Source of the DNA: an uncultured Candidatus Poseidoniales archaeon
Lineage (GTDB): Archaea; Thermoplasmatota; Poseidoniia; Poseidoniales; Thalassarchaeaceae
Direction of reading: 5' to 3'
DNA: 44,588 nucleotides
Assembly: GCA_902601345.1 (NCBI GenBank)
Contig: CACKMK010000003.1
Coordinates: forward strand, 87,902-132,489
Of this stretch, positions 1 through 8,263 are shown one piece after another. The notes under the pieces are model-generated. The model worked only from the letters and a program-made list of their open reading frames with translations, searched no databases and was not told where the DNA came from. The number at the start of each line of letters is the position of its first letter. The first letter of the stretch is position 1. The translations under genes were made by a program, and so were the position numbers.

Positions 1-168
1 AACGATGCAGACCTCCTCCTCCCACCGCATGACTTCACCCGCATCCCGCACTCAGACCGACTGCCTTACCCTACGTAATCAATAGGGGCCATAACCATGC
101 CGGGGAGGTCACCAGCGGAACCGTTGAAAGCCGAGGCGGCCCCCTCCACAAATGAAGGGGTGCGCGGG

Positions 169-1197
169 ATGTCTGAAGACGGTTTGCCAGAGCTAGACTG
201 GGACTCACTCACTTTCAGTTTCACGGAAACTGATCGAATGTACATAGCTACTTGTAAGCAGGGAGATGAGTGGGGACAAGGTAAGATGCAGGACTTCCAG
301 AACCTAAGCCTGTCTCCGGCTGCTGGGGTTATCAACTACGGTCAGGGACTTTTCGAGGGGATGAAGGCACAGCACGCAGCGGACGGTAGCATTGTTCTGT
401 TCCGACCTCTGGACAACGCGAGGAGGTCTCGGGACGGTGCGAGAAGGCTCGGGATGACTCCCGTTCCGGAGGAGATGTTCCTAGATGCGATTATGCAGAC
501 CGTGAGAGAGAACTCCAGATGGGTTCCACCGATGGGTAAGGGGGCACTTTACGTTAGGCCGCTCCTGTTCGGAAGCGGGGCAATACTGGGAGTCGCACCT
601 GCCCCAGAGTACACCTTCCTGGTCTACGTCTCACCAGTCGGACCATACTTCAAGGGAGGAATAACGCCAACCTCTCTCAGAGTCTCAGATGAGTTCCACA
701 GGGCTGCTCCAGGAGGTGCGGGAGGAGTGAAGGCGATTGGCAACTACGCACCCGGGATGGTCCCCTCCCAAATCGCAAAGAGCGAGGGTTACTCTGAGAT
801 AATCTACCTCGATGCGGTCAATCATAGGTACATCGAGGAGGTGGGGGCTGCCAACTTCTTCTGCGTGAAGGATGAGGTCATCTCGACACCAGAACTGACA
901 GGGACTATTCTACCAGGAGTCACGAGATCCTCGGTGATGGAGCTGGCGGAGTCAAAGGGCTACGAGGTCAGAGAGGAGAAGATAGACGTAGACTACGCCA
1001 TGGAAGCTGATGAGTGCTTCTGTGTTGGAACAGCCGCTGTAATCTCTTCGATAGGGAAGATAGAGCATGGGGAGAGAGTGGTAGAGTACTGCGGGGGAGA
1101 CGTGGGGCCGATCGCCATGGAGCTATACGATTCTCTAACAAAGATACAGCAGAGGCGCGCACCGGATGAGTTCGGCTGGACCGTGACCGTGGAATAG
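169..1197 (+). CDS. ilvE: Branched-chain amino acid aminotransferase
   Basis: PLP-dependent fold-type IV transaminase that interconverts Leu/Ile/Val and their 2-oxo acids, the last step of branched-chain amino acid synthesis. The sequence shows YGQGLFEGMKA near the N terminus, the YVRPLLFGSG segment, the PLP-lysine context GGVKAIGNYAPG (Lys about residue 188), EVGAANFF and TGTILPGVTR, in the family order. The spacing resembles the longer BCAT form also found in eukaryotes. The ATG at 169 gives 342 residues, the normal length. An in-frame ATG at 97 would add 24 residues (MPGRSPAEP...) that do not look like the family, so 169 is preferred but not proven. The gene is convergent with the SRP19 gene, with only 12 bases between the stops. 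Confidence 0.93.
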   Translation: MSEDGLPELDWDSLTFSFTETDRMYIATCKQGDEWGQGKMQDFQNLSLSPAAGVINYGQGLFEGMKAQHAADGSIVLFRPLDNARRSRDGARRLGMTPVPEEMFLDAIMQTVRENSRWVPPMGKGALYVRPLLFGSGAILGVAPAPEYTFLVYVSPVGPYFKGGITPTSLRVSDEFHRAAPGGAGGVKAIGNYAPGMVPSQIAKSEGYSEIIYLDAVNHRYIEEVGAANFFCVKDEVISTPELTGTILPGVTRSSVMELAESKGYEVREEKIDVDYAMEADECFCVGTAAVISSIGKIEHGERVVEYCGGDVGPIAMELYDSLTKIQQRRAPDEFGWTVTVE

Positions 1198-1209
1198 AGC
1201 ACTAAGTGC

Positions 1210-1650
1210 TCACTTCCGACCGAACTTCTTCTTCCTCTGTGAGCTCTTTCTGTGCTTGAATGACTTCCTCTGGGCTCTTCTCCTTCTATCTCCCTTGGCT
1301 GGACCTCTGGTTGTTTCCTTGCCCTTTTCCTTGGCCTCCTTGGATCTCCTGTTGAGTGCCACCCCTATTGCTTGCATGGCACCTTCCTTGTTGGAGGTAC
1401 CAGTTACTTCGAAGACGTGGCTTGGTGGCATCACCAACCTGCCTTCCTTAGCATGGGGCCTGGATGGATGGCTGACTTCAGGCTCCTGCCTCATCTTCCT
1501 AACCCCCGCATTGCGAGCAGCCCAAACTATCGATTCTAGAGTGGGTTTAGGGATACTAGCCTGCTTGGGGACTCTCCTCCCATTTGAGCGGCTAAGCCTG
1601 GAGTCGAAATAACCGGTCCACAGTGTCATCTCATCCCGCTTTGCCGCCAT
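1210..1650 (-). CDS. srp19: Signal recognition particle 19 kDa protein
   Basis: SRP19 binds 7S RNA and helps assemble SRP54 onto it for co-translational targeting of membrane and secreted proteins. The N-terminal half carries the archaeal SRP19 pattern LWTGYFDSRLSRSNGRRVPK followed by PTLESIVWAARNAG. The C-terminal third is a very basic Lys/Arg tail (KFGRK end), longer than in many archaeal homologues. It lies just downstream of S8e on the same strand (47-base gap), so the two are probably co-transcribed. The protein is found in archaea and eukaryotes and is good evidence for an archaeal host. Confidence 0.9.
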   Translation of the reverse strand: MAAKRDEMTLWTGYFDSRLSRSNGRRVPKQASIPKPTLESIVWAARNAGVRKMRQEPEVSHPSRPHAKEGRLVMPPSHVFEVTGTSNKEGAMQAIGVALNRRSKEAKEKGKETTRGPAKGDRRRRAQRKSFKHRKSSQRKKKFGRK

Positions 1651-1697
1651 CTTAACGCCCTACCCTACGTGGCGTGCGACTTGAGGCCTTCGTGAAA

Positions 1698-2090
1698 TCA
1701 TTCTTCCACGAGAACGCCACTGACTACACCGTGCATACCCGGCCTGCTGGTTACTTTGACTAGGCCTTGATCGGTATCCAGAACGGCTCCCTTGGTCACG
1801 ATGTTCCTCCTGATGTAGTTTGGATCTGCATCGTTACCGACTACATTCTTGACCGTGGCCCTTACGGTCTTGCCTCCCTTCATGTTGACGTTGACCTGAT
1901 TGACCGAGAGTGTTCGAACGGTCTGTGAACCGGATCTCTTTCGGTAGTTCTTGCGAGCGTCGGCCTCTCCGACGTATGCTAGTTGCTCTTCGCTAGCGAC
2001 CTCTGTCCTCCTCTTGCCCCTGTACCTGTTCGGACGCTTCAAGCGTCCACCTGTGGGCTTCCTACGAGAGATGCCGTGCCACTTCGCCAT
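1698..2090 (-). CDS. rps8e: 30S ribosomal protein S8e
   Basis: Small-subunit ribosomal protein found in archaea and eukaryotes. It starts MAKWHGISRRKPTGGRLKRPNRYRGKRR, the S8e signature. A central NYRKRSGSQTVRTL block follows and the C terminus is GVVSGVLVEE. At 130 residues it has the expected archaeal length. It probably leads a short operon with srp19 downstream. The upstream 51 bases on the minus strand contain an A/T-rich TTGAAATAAGG stretch that could hold a TATA element; this is only a suggestion. Confidence 0.95.
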   Translation of the reverse strand: MAKWHGISRRKPTGGRLKRPNRYRGKRRTEVASEEQLAYVGEADARKNYRKRSGSQTVRTLSVNQVNVNMKGGKTVRATVKNVVGNDADPNYIRRNIVTKGAVLDTDQGLVKVTSRPGMHGVVSGVLVEE

Positions 2091-2141
2091 GCGTATCGCC
2101 GACCTACCAGCCTTATTTCAAACGATTGGAGTCGAAAACGG

Positions 2142-2765
2142 CTAATTCCATAGCTCGCCCAGGTCGGTTGCAGCCGACTCTATCGCATCAATCAGTTCCG
2201 AGTAACTCATTGCAACAGGGAATTGAGGAAACTCCTCGATGACGTTTTTTGGGGGTCTAAAGAGGATTCCCGCACTTGCAGCAGATAGCATAGAAGTGTC
2301 ATTGTATGAGTCGCCTGCGGCGATAACTTGGTAATTCATCTCGATTAGCGATTCGACTGTCTTTCTCTTGTGGTCATCGTATCTGATCTCCCAGTCCTCT
2401 ATCCTGCCAGTTTCGTCTATCATTAGAGTATGACAGAGAAGTGTTGGGTTGCCCAATTTTTTCATCATCGGCTTTGCGAACTGGGAGAAGGTATCAGACA
2501 GGATAAGAGTGGGCCACCGAGACTCCAGAGAGGCGAGGAACTCCGTTGCCCCCTCCATAGGATCCATCGATTCAATTGTCGATGTTATGTCGTGGATCTT
2601 GATATCGTTCTGGTCCAGAATTCCGAGTCTGTAACTCATCAGACGGTCGTAGTCTGGCTCATCCCTGGTCGTTCTGGTTAGTGCGCTAATTCCCGTCCTT
2701 TCTGCCACATTGATCCAAATCTCAGGAATAAGCACTCCCTCGAGGTCCAGGCAGATAGCCAGCAT
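2142..2765 (-). CDS. thrH: ThrH-type phosphoserine phosphatase / homoserine phosphotransferase (HAD family)
   Basis: HAD-superfamily phosphatase. Motif I is at the N terminus (CLDLEGVLIPEIWI), motif II is LILSDTFSQF, a conserved basic site is DHKRKTVESL, and motif III/IV is VIAAGDSYNDTSML. The pattern LEGVLIPEIW...ILFRPPKNVIEEFPQFP closely follows Pseudomonas ThrH, which dephosphorylates phosphoserine and can transfer phosphate to homoserine. The length of 207 residues matches. In this window it is most simply a serine-biosynthesis phosphatase. The phosphotransferase activity is known for the family but cannot be read from the sequence. Confidence 0.9.
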   Translation of the reverse strand: MLAICLDLEGVLIPEIWINVAERTGISALTRTTRDEPDYDRLMSYRLGILDQNDIKIHDITSTIESMDPMEGATEFLASLESRWPTLILSDTFSQFAKPMMKKLGNPTLLCHTLMIDETGRIEDWEIRYDDHKRKTVESLIEMNYQVIAAGDSYNDTSMLSAASAGILFRPPKNVIEEFPQFPVAMSYSELIDAIESAATDLGELWN

Positions 2766-2839
2766 CTTACTCCGCTAAGGGCGCTGCGCTTCAAGTGTGC
2801 GCTCGGCATGTTCTTGCGCTTACCTGCATACGAACAATC

Positions 2840-3340
2840 ATGGTCGACAAGAGGCTCAGGAGGAGGACCCCTGTCAGACTCAAACAGATTCGTGGGGTTG
2901 CCGAGGAGATTGGCGATTGGCTGGGAGAAGAAGTAGACCTTTCGGGATTCCTAGAACAGGCCCACTATCAGGAGACAGACCTGATACTGGTTGACAGGAT
3001 TCCCCTAGCTATGCGAATCGAGGTATGCGGTAAGATGGGTTGGTACCCCACTCTGAAGGGTATCTCTACATGGAATGTCGAGAGGTCTTGGGTTGCAGTA
3101 GACGAGGGAGCAATTCCATTTCTCAGGAACGGAGCAGACTGCATGGGAGCAGGAATCCACATAGCCGACCCCTCTCTAGGAGAGGGAGGCTTCGTTTGGA
3201 TAAGGGATCAAGAGACAGGAGAGCCCATTGCAACTGGAACTGCAATCGTAGCTGGAGAGGAGATGATGTCGATGACCAAGGGGAAGGCAATATCTACTAT
3301 ACACTGGGTTGGAGATGACCTCTGGAATCTTGAAGTCTGA
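2840..3340 (+). CDS. PUA-domain RNA-binding protein (MCT-1/Tma20-like)
   Basis: An archaeal protein of 166 residues. It has an N-terminal alpha/beta region and a C-terminal PUA domain starting near VAVDEGAIPFLRNGADCMGAGI and ending STIHWVGDDLW. This architecture matches the archaeal relatives of eukaryotic MCT-1/Tma20, which act in translation re-initiation and ribosome recycling; an RNA-binding role is the safe statement. The start is placed at the ATG at 2840 (MVDKRLRRR). An earlier in-frame start at 2795 would add 15 residues with no family resemblance. It is divergent from thrH. Confidence 0.8.
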   Translation: MVDKRLRRRTPVRLKQIRGVAEEIGDWLGEEVDLSGFLEQAHYQETDLILVDRIPLAMRIEVCGKMGWYPTLKGISTWNVERSWVAVDEGAIPFLRNGADCMGAGIHIADPSLGEGGFVWIRDQETGEPIATGTAIVAGEEMMSMTKGKAISTIHWVGDDLWNLEV

Positions 3341-3379
3341 GTGGTCAGGATTCATTTGCAATGAGACACACGGCAATCC

Positions 3380-3940
3380 ATGCGAAGGTTGCCGGCGCTT
3401 CTACTAATATGTCTGGTGACCTTTTCGGTTAGCGCATCCCAAGGAGGCGTAAACGAGTCGATTTCTTTAGAGGGTACGAGTATCGAGACGTTGCACTACG
3501 ACGAGGTAATGCGAACGAGTAACGGTACTTCTGATTTTAGGGTGATTTTGCTGATGGATGATGATTCAAATATCTCAAACATCAACTGGATTACCCAGGT
3601 TTGCATCAACTCTGGAATCTGTTACCCTCCCCAAGAGGCACATATGGATAGAGGAGATGATGGTGAATTCGTTGGCAAGCTCGATACCGAACCCGGTTAC
3701 TCTTACATCAACTGGAAATTCATCATCGAGATGGAAAACGGTTCAGAGTCGCATATACCAGATGTTGGCTTCGGTTGGAGGGTCTGGTCGGACTGCTGGT
3801 TCGACAATGGCACGTGGGGAGGACCCGAGACGTACTGCCAAGACGAGGATAGCTCGCTTCCAGGGTTCACGATTACATTAGTACTGGCATCTATCACTAT
3901 GGCAGCCTTGATGATAAGACGCGACTTAGGGAATACATGA
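3380..3940 (+). CDS. Small secreted protein with PGF-CTERM-like anchor
   Basis: 186 residues of unknown function. It begins with a clear signal peptide (MRRLPALLLICLVTFSVSASQ). A short extracellular region follows with several N-glycosylation-type sequons (NGT, NES, NGS) and three or four cysteines. It ends with LPGFTITLVLASITMAALMI and a basic tail. That tripartite tail (PGF, hydrophobic stretch, RR) is the pattern of PGF-CTERM signals processed by archaeosortase A, so the protein is probably lipid-anchored on the cell surface. Its stop overlaps the start of the next gene by four bases (ATGA), implying translational coupling. Confidence 0.75.
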   Translation: MRRLPALLLICLVTFSVSASQGGVNESISLEGTSIETLHYDEVMRTSNGTSDFRVILLMDDDSNISNINWITQVCINSGICYPPQEAHMDRGDDGEFVGKLDTEPGYSYINWKFIIEMENGSESHIPDVGFGWRVWSDCWFDNGTWGGPETYCQDEDSSLPGFTITLVLASITMAALMIRRDLGNT

Positions 3941-4611
3941 GTGCCGGCGGGAGTGGGGGTTTTGTCCCCCTTGAATTCTCCGAGATAGAGCGTGAGGAGA
4001 TGCTTCGAAGAGCGAGGTCTTTCTACAGCCAAATGAATTCGAGGAGAACCACCCGTCACTTTTCGAAAAAGAAAGTCCCCCGTGAGTTGATAGAGTTAGC
4101 AATCAGGACTGCCGGTACCGCTCCTTCCGGGGCTCACCTCCAGCCCTGGACCTTCGTGGCGATCTCGAATAGTGAGATGAAGGCTAGAATCAGAGAGGCG
4201 GCAGAGGAAGAAGAGAGACGATTCTATCGAGAGAGAGTTCCTGAGGAGTGGGAGGAGGTGCTAGCCCCTCTGGGAACAGACCATGTGAAGAGCCACATCA
4301 CGGATGCACCTTGGGTTGTTGTTCTTTTCAGGCAAGCTAAGAGAGAAAGAGAGGAGGGGATGGCTCCCACATACTACTCCCAAGAGTCATGTGGTATCGC
4401 CGCTGGCCTGTTCATCTCATCGGTTCACAACATGGGGCTTGCGACGCTTCCTCACACTCCATCCCCGATGGGATTTCTTCGCGATATTCTCGATAGGCCA
4501 GACCATGAGCATGCGATGTTACTGATGCCAGTGGGCTATCCTTCCGAAACTGCGAAGGTCCCCGATTTGACAAGAAAGAGTCTCCCGGAGTTTTCCTCCT
4601 TCCTAGAGTGA
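3937..4611 (+). CDS. Nitroreductase-family flavoprotein resembling iodotyrosine deiodinase
   Basis: FMN-binding nitroreductase fold of 224 residues. The string RTAGTAPSGAHLQPWTFVAI and the C-terminal VGYPSETAKVPDLTRKSL match the vertebrate and bacterial iodotyrosine deiodinase (IYD) branch far better than generic NfsB or BluB proteins. The N-terminal arginine pair (NSRRTTRHF) fits the FMN phosphate site. The lid region EEERRFYRERVPEEW aligns in position with the IYD active-site lid, which carries Glu/Tyr/Lys residues contacting the zwitterion of iodotyrosine; Glu and Tyr are present here. Known family members reductively remove halide from halotyrosines. Assigning that activity to this protein is inference. 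It overlaps the preceding secreted-protein gene by four bases. Confidence 0.8.
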   Translation: MSAGGSGGFVPLEFSEIEREEMLRRARSFYSQMNSRRTTRHFSKKKVPRELIELAIRTAGTAPSGAHLQPWTFVAISNSEMKARIREAAEEEERRFYRERVPEEWEEVLAPLGTDHVKSHITDAPWVVVLFRQAKREREEGMAPTYYSQESCGIAAGLFISSVHNMGLATLPHTPSPMGFLRDILDRPDHEHAMLLMPVGYPSETAKVPDLTRKSLPEFSSFLE

Positions 4612-4667
4612 CACTCAGTCTAGACTCTCGATTACAGTGATAATTGCCACAGTGCCCAGGTGAATAC

Positions 4668-6620
4668 ATGCAGAGGCGTGTTTGGTGTCATTTAGTCACG
4701 GTAATGCGAACACTAGGCATTAGTGGCACAGCGGGTGAAAGGCTAGCGAAGAGCTGGTTAGCAGTAGTTCTTCTCTCCGGTTGGTCGGTAGCATCTTTTG
4801 GAGAGCTAGGATGGGATGTCTGGCCCCCCATTATCGCGTCGATGGGGCTAATTCTCATACTGTTCACAATCATTCTCAAGGATTCGTTTTTTTCGAAGGG
4901 AGACTTGAGATGGTTATTCGTGCCGGCTTTTGCGGTGATTTTGGGTTGGATTGATCCGCTTTGGTCGAGTCCAATGCAGTGGGATCAGGCCGACCACCTA
5001 CAAACTGCAAACAGATACCTGGGGAGATGGAGTTGGGAGCCATTCCACCAGGATATGGACTTCTCGTTCCGACCCAAAATAATGTCTGGATTGCTCGCGA
5101 TTGAGATTGGGTTGACCGGAAGTAGGTACGAGGTTGATTTCGTGCCGATTGCATGTCTAGTCGCGTGTGGATGGCAAATTCAAGCCCTGGCGGAAAGAGG
5201 CAATGGGGCCCTTGGGGGCATAACTGCGACCGCGGTGGTTCTGGCCCTTCCAACCATGTTGATATTCGGGCGAACCGCGTACCTAGAGGCTTTGGCCACA
5301 GGAGGATTGGTGATGGCCTTCAGAATCGCTCTGGATGTATTGAACGATGGCGTTCTGAACAGAGCAGACTATATCGGATTGGGCATAGTTACATCGTTAG
5401 TAGGCGCAGTAAAATATCCATACCTATACCTAGGAATTTCGCTCCCAATTTGTATCTGGGCAATGAATCGGCACAGGAATGCGATTCCTGTTTTCTTAGG
5501 TTCATGGATTTTGTTTCAATTGCCTTTTTTGGTTTCTGATATGATTGACCACGGGAGTCCATTCGCCAGTTTTGAGCCTCAGGCCTTGGGGGTTGTGAAT
5601 AGCATGACTGATGAAGTCGGAAACTACAGCTTAGCAATTGCAATCACCGACATATCAGCCGAAATCGGCTTTGCACTGTTGGTGTGCTTACTCGCTGTTA
5701 GCTGGGTCTGGATCAGACAGGATACGCTCCGAAGATTACCGGTAGTGGCATCAATAGCGCTTCCCAGCGTGGTTATTTTTACGGTTGTACTTGATTTTGG
5801 ATATCCGAGATATCATTTGCCTTGGCTTTCTGTTTTGATTTGCCTGACTTGCAATTGGGCTTTCCAGAATCTTGAGTCCTTTGCCGACGAAGCGAAAATC
5901 AATACTGAAATTGCGGTTTCTTTCCTAGTAATGCTATTGCTGTCACATCATGTGATATCAGTTGTAGTGGATTCTCACGAAAACAGGGAGCATGATCTTA
6001 GTGTCATTCAGTACAGAGAGCGCTATTTGGATGAATTTGTCGAGATAGGAAATCATCTGCCAGCTGATGCTATTGTTCTAGCCGGTTTTGACATAACTCT
6101 GGGCGTTAGATTTGGGGTCCCGACGTATCGTTTTGGTCCTTCTGATGATCCTATTCACGATTCGATAGAAGTCGTCGATGCAACTCATGTAATCGTAGGG
6201 GGGGCGGTATCTAGGTTTGAGTGGGAATCTGAGCCTTTGTACATTCTTGGAGCGCCAATCGACCCACTGGCCAGTTCATCTAGAGAAGTTGTTTATGCGT
6301 CTCTCTGGTCAACAAATAACACCAGGAGCAATTATCACCGGGCTGCATCGATGCTAAATCTTGACTGGAGCAGTGGACATGAGGGGGACGTCTTCCTCGC
6401 TTCTGGGGGCGTGAATGTCTCGGTACCTGATGATTGGAGTATCATAGAGATTATTGATCTAAAGGACCAATCCAGCAACGGAAAAGAGGCTATGGATATG
6501 ATCTTCGGGAAGGGCGGGAATGCCTCACTGATCTGCAATGGAAAGGGTTGCATGCAGGAGTTTCTCGTCCCCGAAGGTACAAGATATCTGGTAAAGGTGG
6601 GGCTGTTCGATGAAGACTGA
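4668..6620 (+). CDS. Multi-spanning membrane glycosyltransferase, PMT/ArnT-like
   Basis: 650 residues. The first two thirds contain about ten to twelve hydrophobic segments and the last third is a soluble domain. An acidic first loop, WDQADHLQTANRYLG, sits where PMT/ArnT-type (GT-C) enzymes carry their catalytic acidic motif. A hydrophilic stretch between membrane segments holds GRTAYLEALATGG, also typical of this class. It probably transfers a lipid-phosphate-linked sugar on the outer face of the membrane; donor and acceptor are unknown. The start at 4668 is chosen because AGGTGA lies five bases upstream. A TTG at 4644 and an ATG at 4704 are alternatives. The gene opens the glycan module and overlaps the next gene by 11 bases. 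Confidence 0.7.
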   Translation: MQRRVWCHLVTVMRTLGISGTAGERLAKSWLAVVLLSGWSVASFGELGWDVWPPIIASMGLILILFTIILKDSFFSKGDLRWLFVPAFAVILGWIDPLWSSPMQWDQADHLQTANRYLGRWSWEPFHQDMDFSFRPKIMSGLLAIEIGLTGSRYEVDFVPIACLVACGWQIQALAERGNGALGGITATAVVLALPTMLIFGRTAYLEALATGGLVMAFRIALDVLNDGVLNRADYIGLGIVTSLVGAVKYPYLYLGISLPICIWAMNRHRNAIPVFLGSWILFQLPFLVSDMIDHGSPFASFEPQALGVVNSMTDEVGNYSLAIAITDISAEIGFALLVCLLAVSWVWIRQDTLRRLPVVASIALPSVVIFTVVLDFGYPRYHLPWLSVLICLTCNWAFQNLESFADEAKINTEIAVSFLVMLLLSHHVISVVVDSHENREHDLSVIQYRERYLDEFVEIGNHLPADAIVLAGFDITLGVRFGVPTYRFGPSDDPIHDSIEVVDATHVIVGGAVSRFEWESEPLYILGAPIDPLASSSREVVYASLWSTNNTRSNYHRAASMLNLDWSSGHEGDVFLASGGVNVSVPDDWSIIEIIDLKDQSSNGKEAMDMIFGKGGNASLICNGKGCMQEFLVPEGTRYLVKVGLFDED

Positions 6621-7467
6621 AATTATCGATGTACTGTCGTGGGCGGCAGTCTTCGATCAAGGTCTGAAATCCAGTGAGGTTTTGAGGTATCTCACTAAGA
6701 AGAGCACAATCGAAGAAGTATCCGCGGTGCTAGGTGGTATCGACGAGTTCGAACAGAAGGCGGGAAGATGGTACCTCACAGGAAAGGAATACCCCAGTAT
6801 AGACTACAAAAAAAGGGCAGCTAATGCTAATCGCCATCTCAAAGAAGGCTTGCCTGTTGTTTCAAAGTTGTGTGAAACGAGGTCTATCTTGGGAGTCGCG
6901 ATAACTGGGTCCCTAGCATCTGGATCAAGCGTCGAAGGAGCGGACGTGGACCTCCTTATCGTGACGAAGGCTGATTACGTATGGAGAGTGAGGGCGCTTG
7001 CGGTGTATCTCGAGCACAATGCGAGGGTGGAAACGAGGATTTGCCCAAATATGGTGCTGGACCGTAGAAATCTGAAGCTGCGACCTTCTGTCTATGCAGC
7101 CAGGGAACTTGCGATGATGAGGCCGGTGAAAGGGAGGGAAATTTTTGAAGAGATGATTTCTCAGAATCCATGGTTTTTAGGACATCTACCGAACGCTAAC
7201 CTCTCTCCTTCAATCGAACTCACTGAGGCTATTGGCGAGTTTCCGCTATGGTGGGGTGCTATGCGCTTGCCAATGGTTGGAATTCTTGCTGAGAAATGGG
7301 AGGCCAGGCGCAGAATATCCGAATGCAAAAAGGAGACTTCTTCTCTCGAGTCTGTCTACGACAAACTACGTTGCATTGGTCATGAAAACGGACATAGGTC
7401 TAGGATTGAAGAAAGAATAGTAGAGATAGCTATGGAGGTGTCAACGCATGAGAGAGGACTACGATGA
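6610..7467 (+). CDS. Nucleotidyltransferase-fold protein of the glycan module
   Basis: 285 residues. A winged-helix-like N-terminal region (VLSWAAVFDQGLKSSEVLRYL) precedes a polymerase-beta-type nucleotidyltransferase core, ITGSLASGSSVEGADVDLL, with the GS and D-x-D metal residues. The following ICPNMVLD, AARELAMMRPVKGREIF and NPWFLGHLPNA blocks define a widespread but uncharacterised family. The core predicts transfer of a nucleotide or binding of NTP; the substrate is not known. It overlaps both neighbours (11 bases upstream, 20 bases downstream), so it is translated from the same message as the membrane glycosyltransferase and the methyltransferase. Confidence 0.72.
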   Translation: MKTEIIDVLSWAAVFDQGLKSSEVLRYLTKKSTIEEVSAVLGGIDEFEQKAGRWYLTGKEYPSIDYKKRAANANRHLKEGLPVVSKLCETRSILGVAITGSLASGSSVEGADVDLLIVTKADYVWRVRALAVYLEHNARVETRICPNMVLDRRNLKLRPSVYAARELAMMRPVKGREIFEEMISQNPWFLGHLPNANLSPSIELTEAIGEFPLWWGAMRLPMVGILAEKWEARRRISECKKETSSLESVYDKLRCIGHENGHRSRIEERIVEIAMEVSTHERGLR

Positions 7468-8263
7468 GGTTGTTGCTGAGTATTACAATGAGGAAGCGAG
7501 CACATTCGAACAAAGAGCGGAAGAGAATCATGTGCTAATGTGGTTAAGGGATGATTTTAGGGAAATTACGCTTTCATTCAAGCCTAGAAAGTTGCTCGAA
7601 ATAGGATATGGTCCTGGCCTAGATATGACTTGGTTCGCGGATAGAGAGGAAACTGAGATAGTTCATGGTGTCGATATTTCACCCGAGTTCCATGAAATCG
7701 TCAAAAGTAAGGCGCTGAAAAGGAATGATTCGAAGGTAATCCCCCACATCGGATCTGCTGAGGATATTGTGAGTATAATCGGCGAAAGGGGCGTAGATAC
7801 GGTTTTTGTCTACTTCGGCGCTCTTAACACCTCCAAGGATTTGAAAAAAGTAGCAGCGGAAATCTCGAAGGTTCTGGAACCAGGCGGGATAGCTATTCTG
7901 ACTTTCGTAAACCGTTGGTACCTTTTCGATATTCTATGGAATGCTCTGCTTCTGAGGCCTCGAAAATCATTAGCACGGCTGGGTGAAATTTGGACGGGTT
8001 ACAGCCCGACAAGAAGCCTTCCCTCGCGATGTTTTTCCGCCCGCGAGATCAGAAGAAGCTTCCACCCTTATCTGGATCTCGCAGAGCAAAGAGGGTACTG
8101 CATCTTACATCCAGCCTGGTACAGGAAGCACTGGGCTCCGAAAGGGTCAATCAGAAGTCGACTCTTACGTCGGATTGACCATTTTTTACAGTGGACTCCA
8201 TTCTGGAACTTTGGAGAATACAGCCTCTATGTGTTCGAGAACCCCAACATGGATTCTAAGTAG
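7448..8263 (+). CDS. Class I SAM-dependent methyltransferase
   Basis: 271 residues. Motif I is LLEIGYGPGLDMTWF, the acidic end of strand 2 is VHGVDISPEF, and motif IV is around DTVFVYFGALN. A motif VI-like KVLEPGGIAIL then leads into an aromatic C-terminal part. A methyl group is probably transferred to a sugar or lipid-linked glycan intermediate, judged only from the neighbours. A strong Shine-Dalgarno sequence GGAGGTG (7434-7440) sits seven bases before the ATG, inside the upstream gene. The 3' end overlaps the 3' end of the opposite-strand epimerase gene by 37 bases. Confidence 0.8.
   Translation: MREDYDEVVAEYYNEEASTFEQRAEENHVLMWLRDDFREITLSFKPRKLLEIGYGPGLDMTWFADREETEIVHGVDISPEFHEIVKSKALKRNDSKVIPHIGSAEDIVSIIGERGVDTVFVYFGALNTSKDLKKVAAEISKVLEPGGIAILTFVNRWYLFDILWNALLLRPRKSLARLGEIWTGYSPTRSLPSRCFSAREIRRSFHPYLDLAEQRGYCILHPAWYRKHWAPKGSIRSRLLRRIDHFLQWTPFWNFGEYSLYVFENPNMDSK

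Noticed and set aside
216..232. CAGTTTC-ACG-GAAACTG, resembling a parS site (GTTTCACG core)
   Set aside because: It lies within the aminotransferase coding region 12 kb from parA. One base is missing relative to the bacterial parS centre, which changes half-site spacing, and no ParB is known here. Chance is the simpler explanation.
67..1670. Shared TACCCTACGT before ilvE and near the srp19 start
   Set aside because: A ten-base match in 44 kb on two strands is expected by chance at appreciable frequency, and the copies have opposite orientation relative to their genes.
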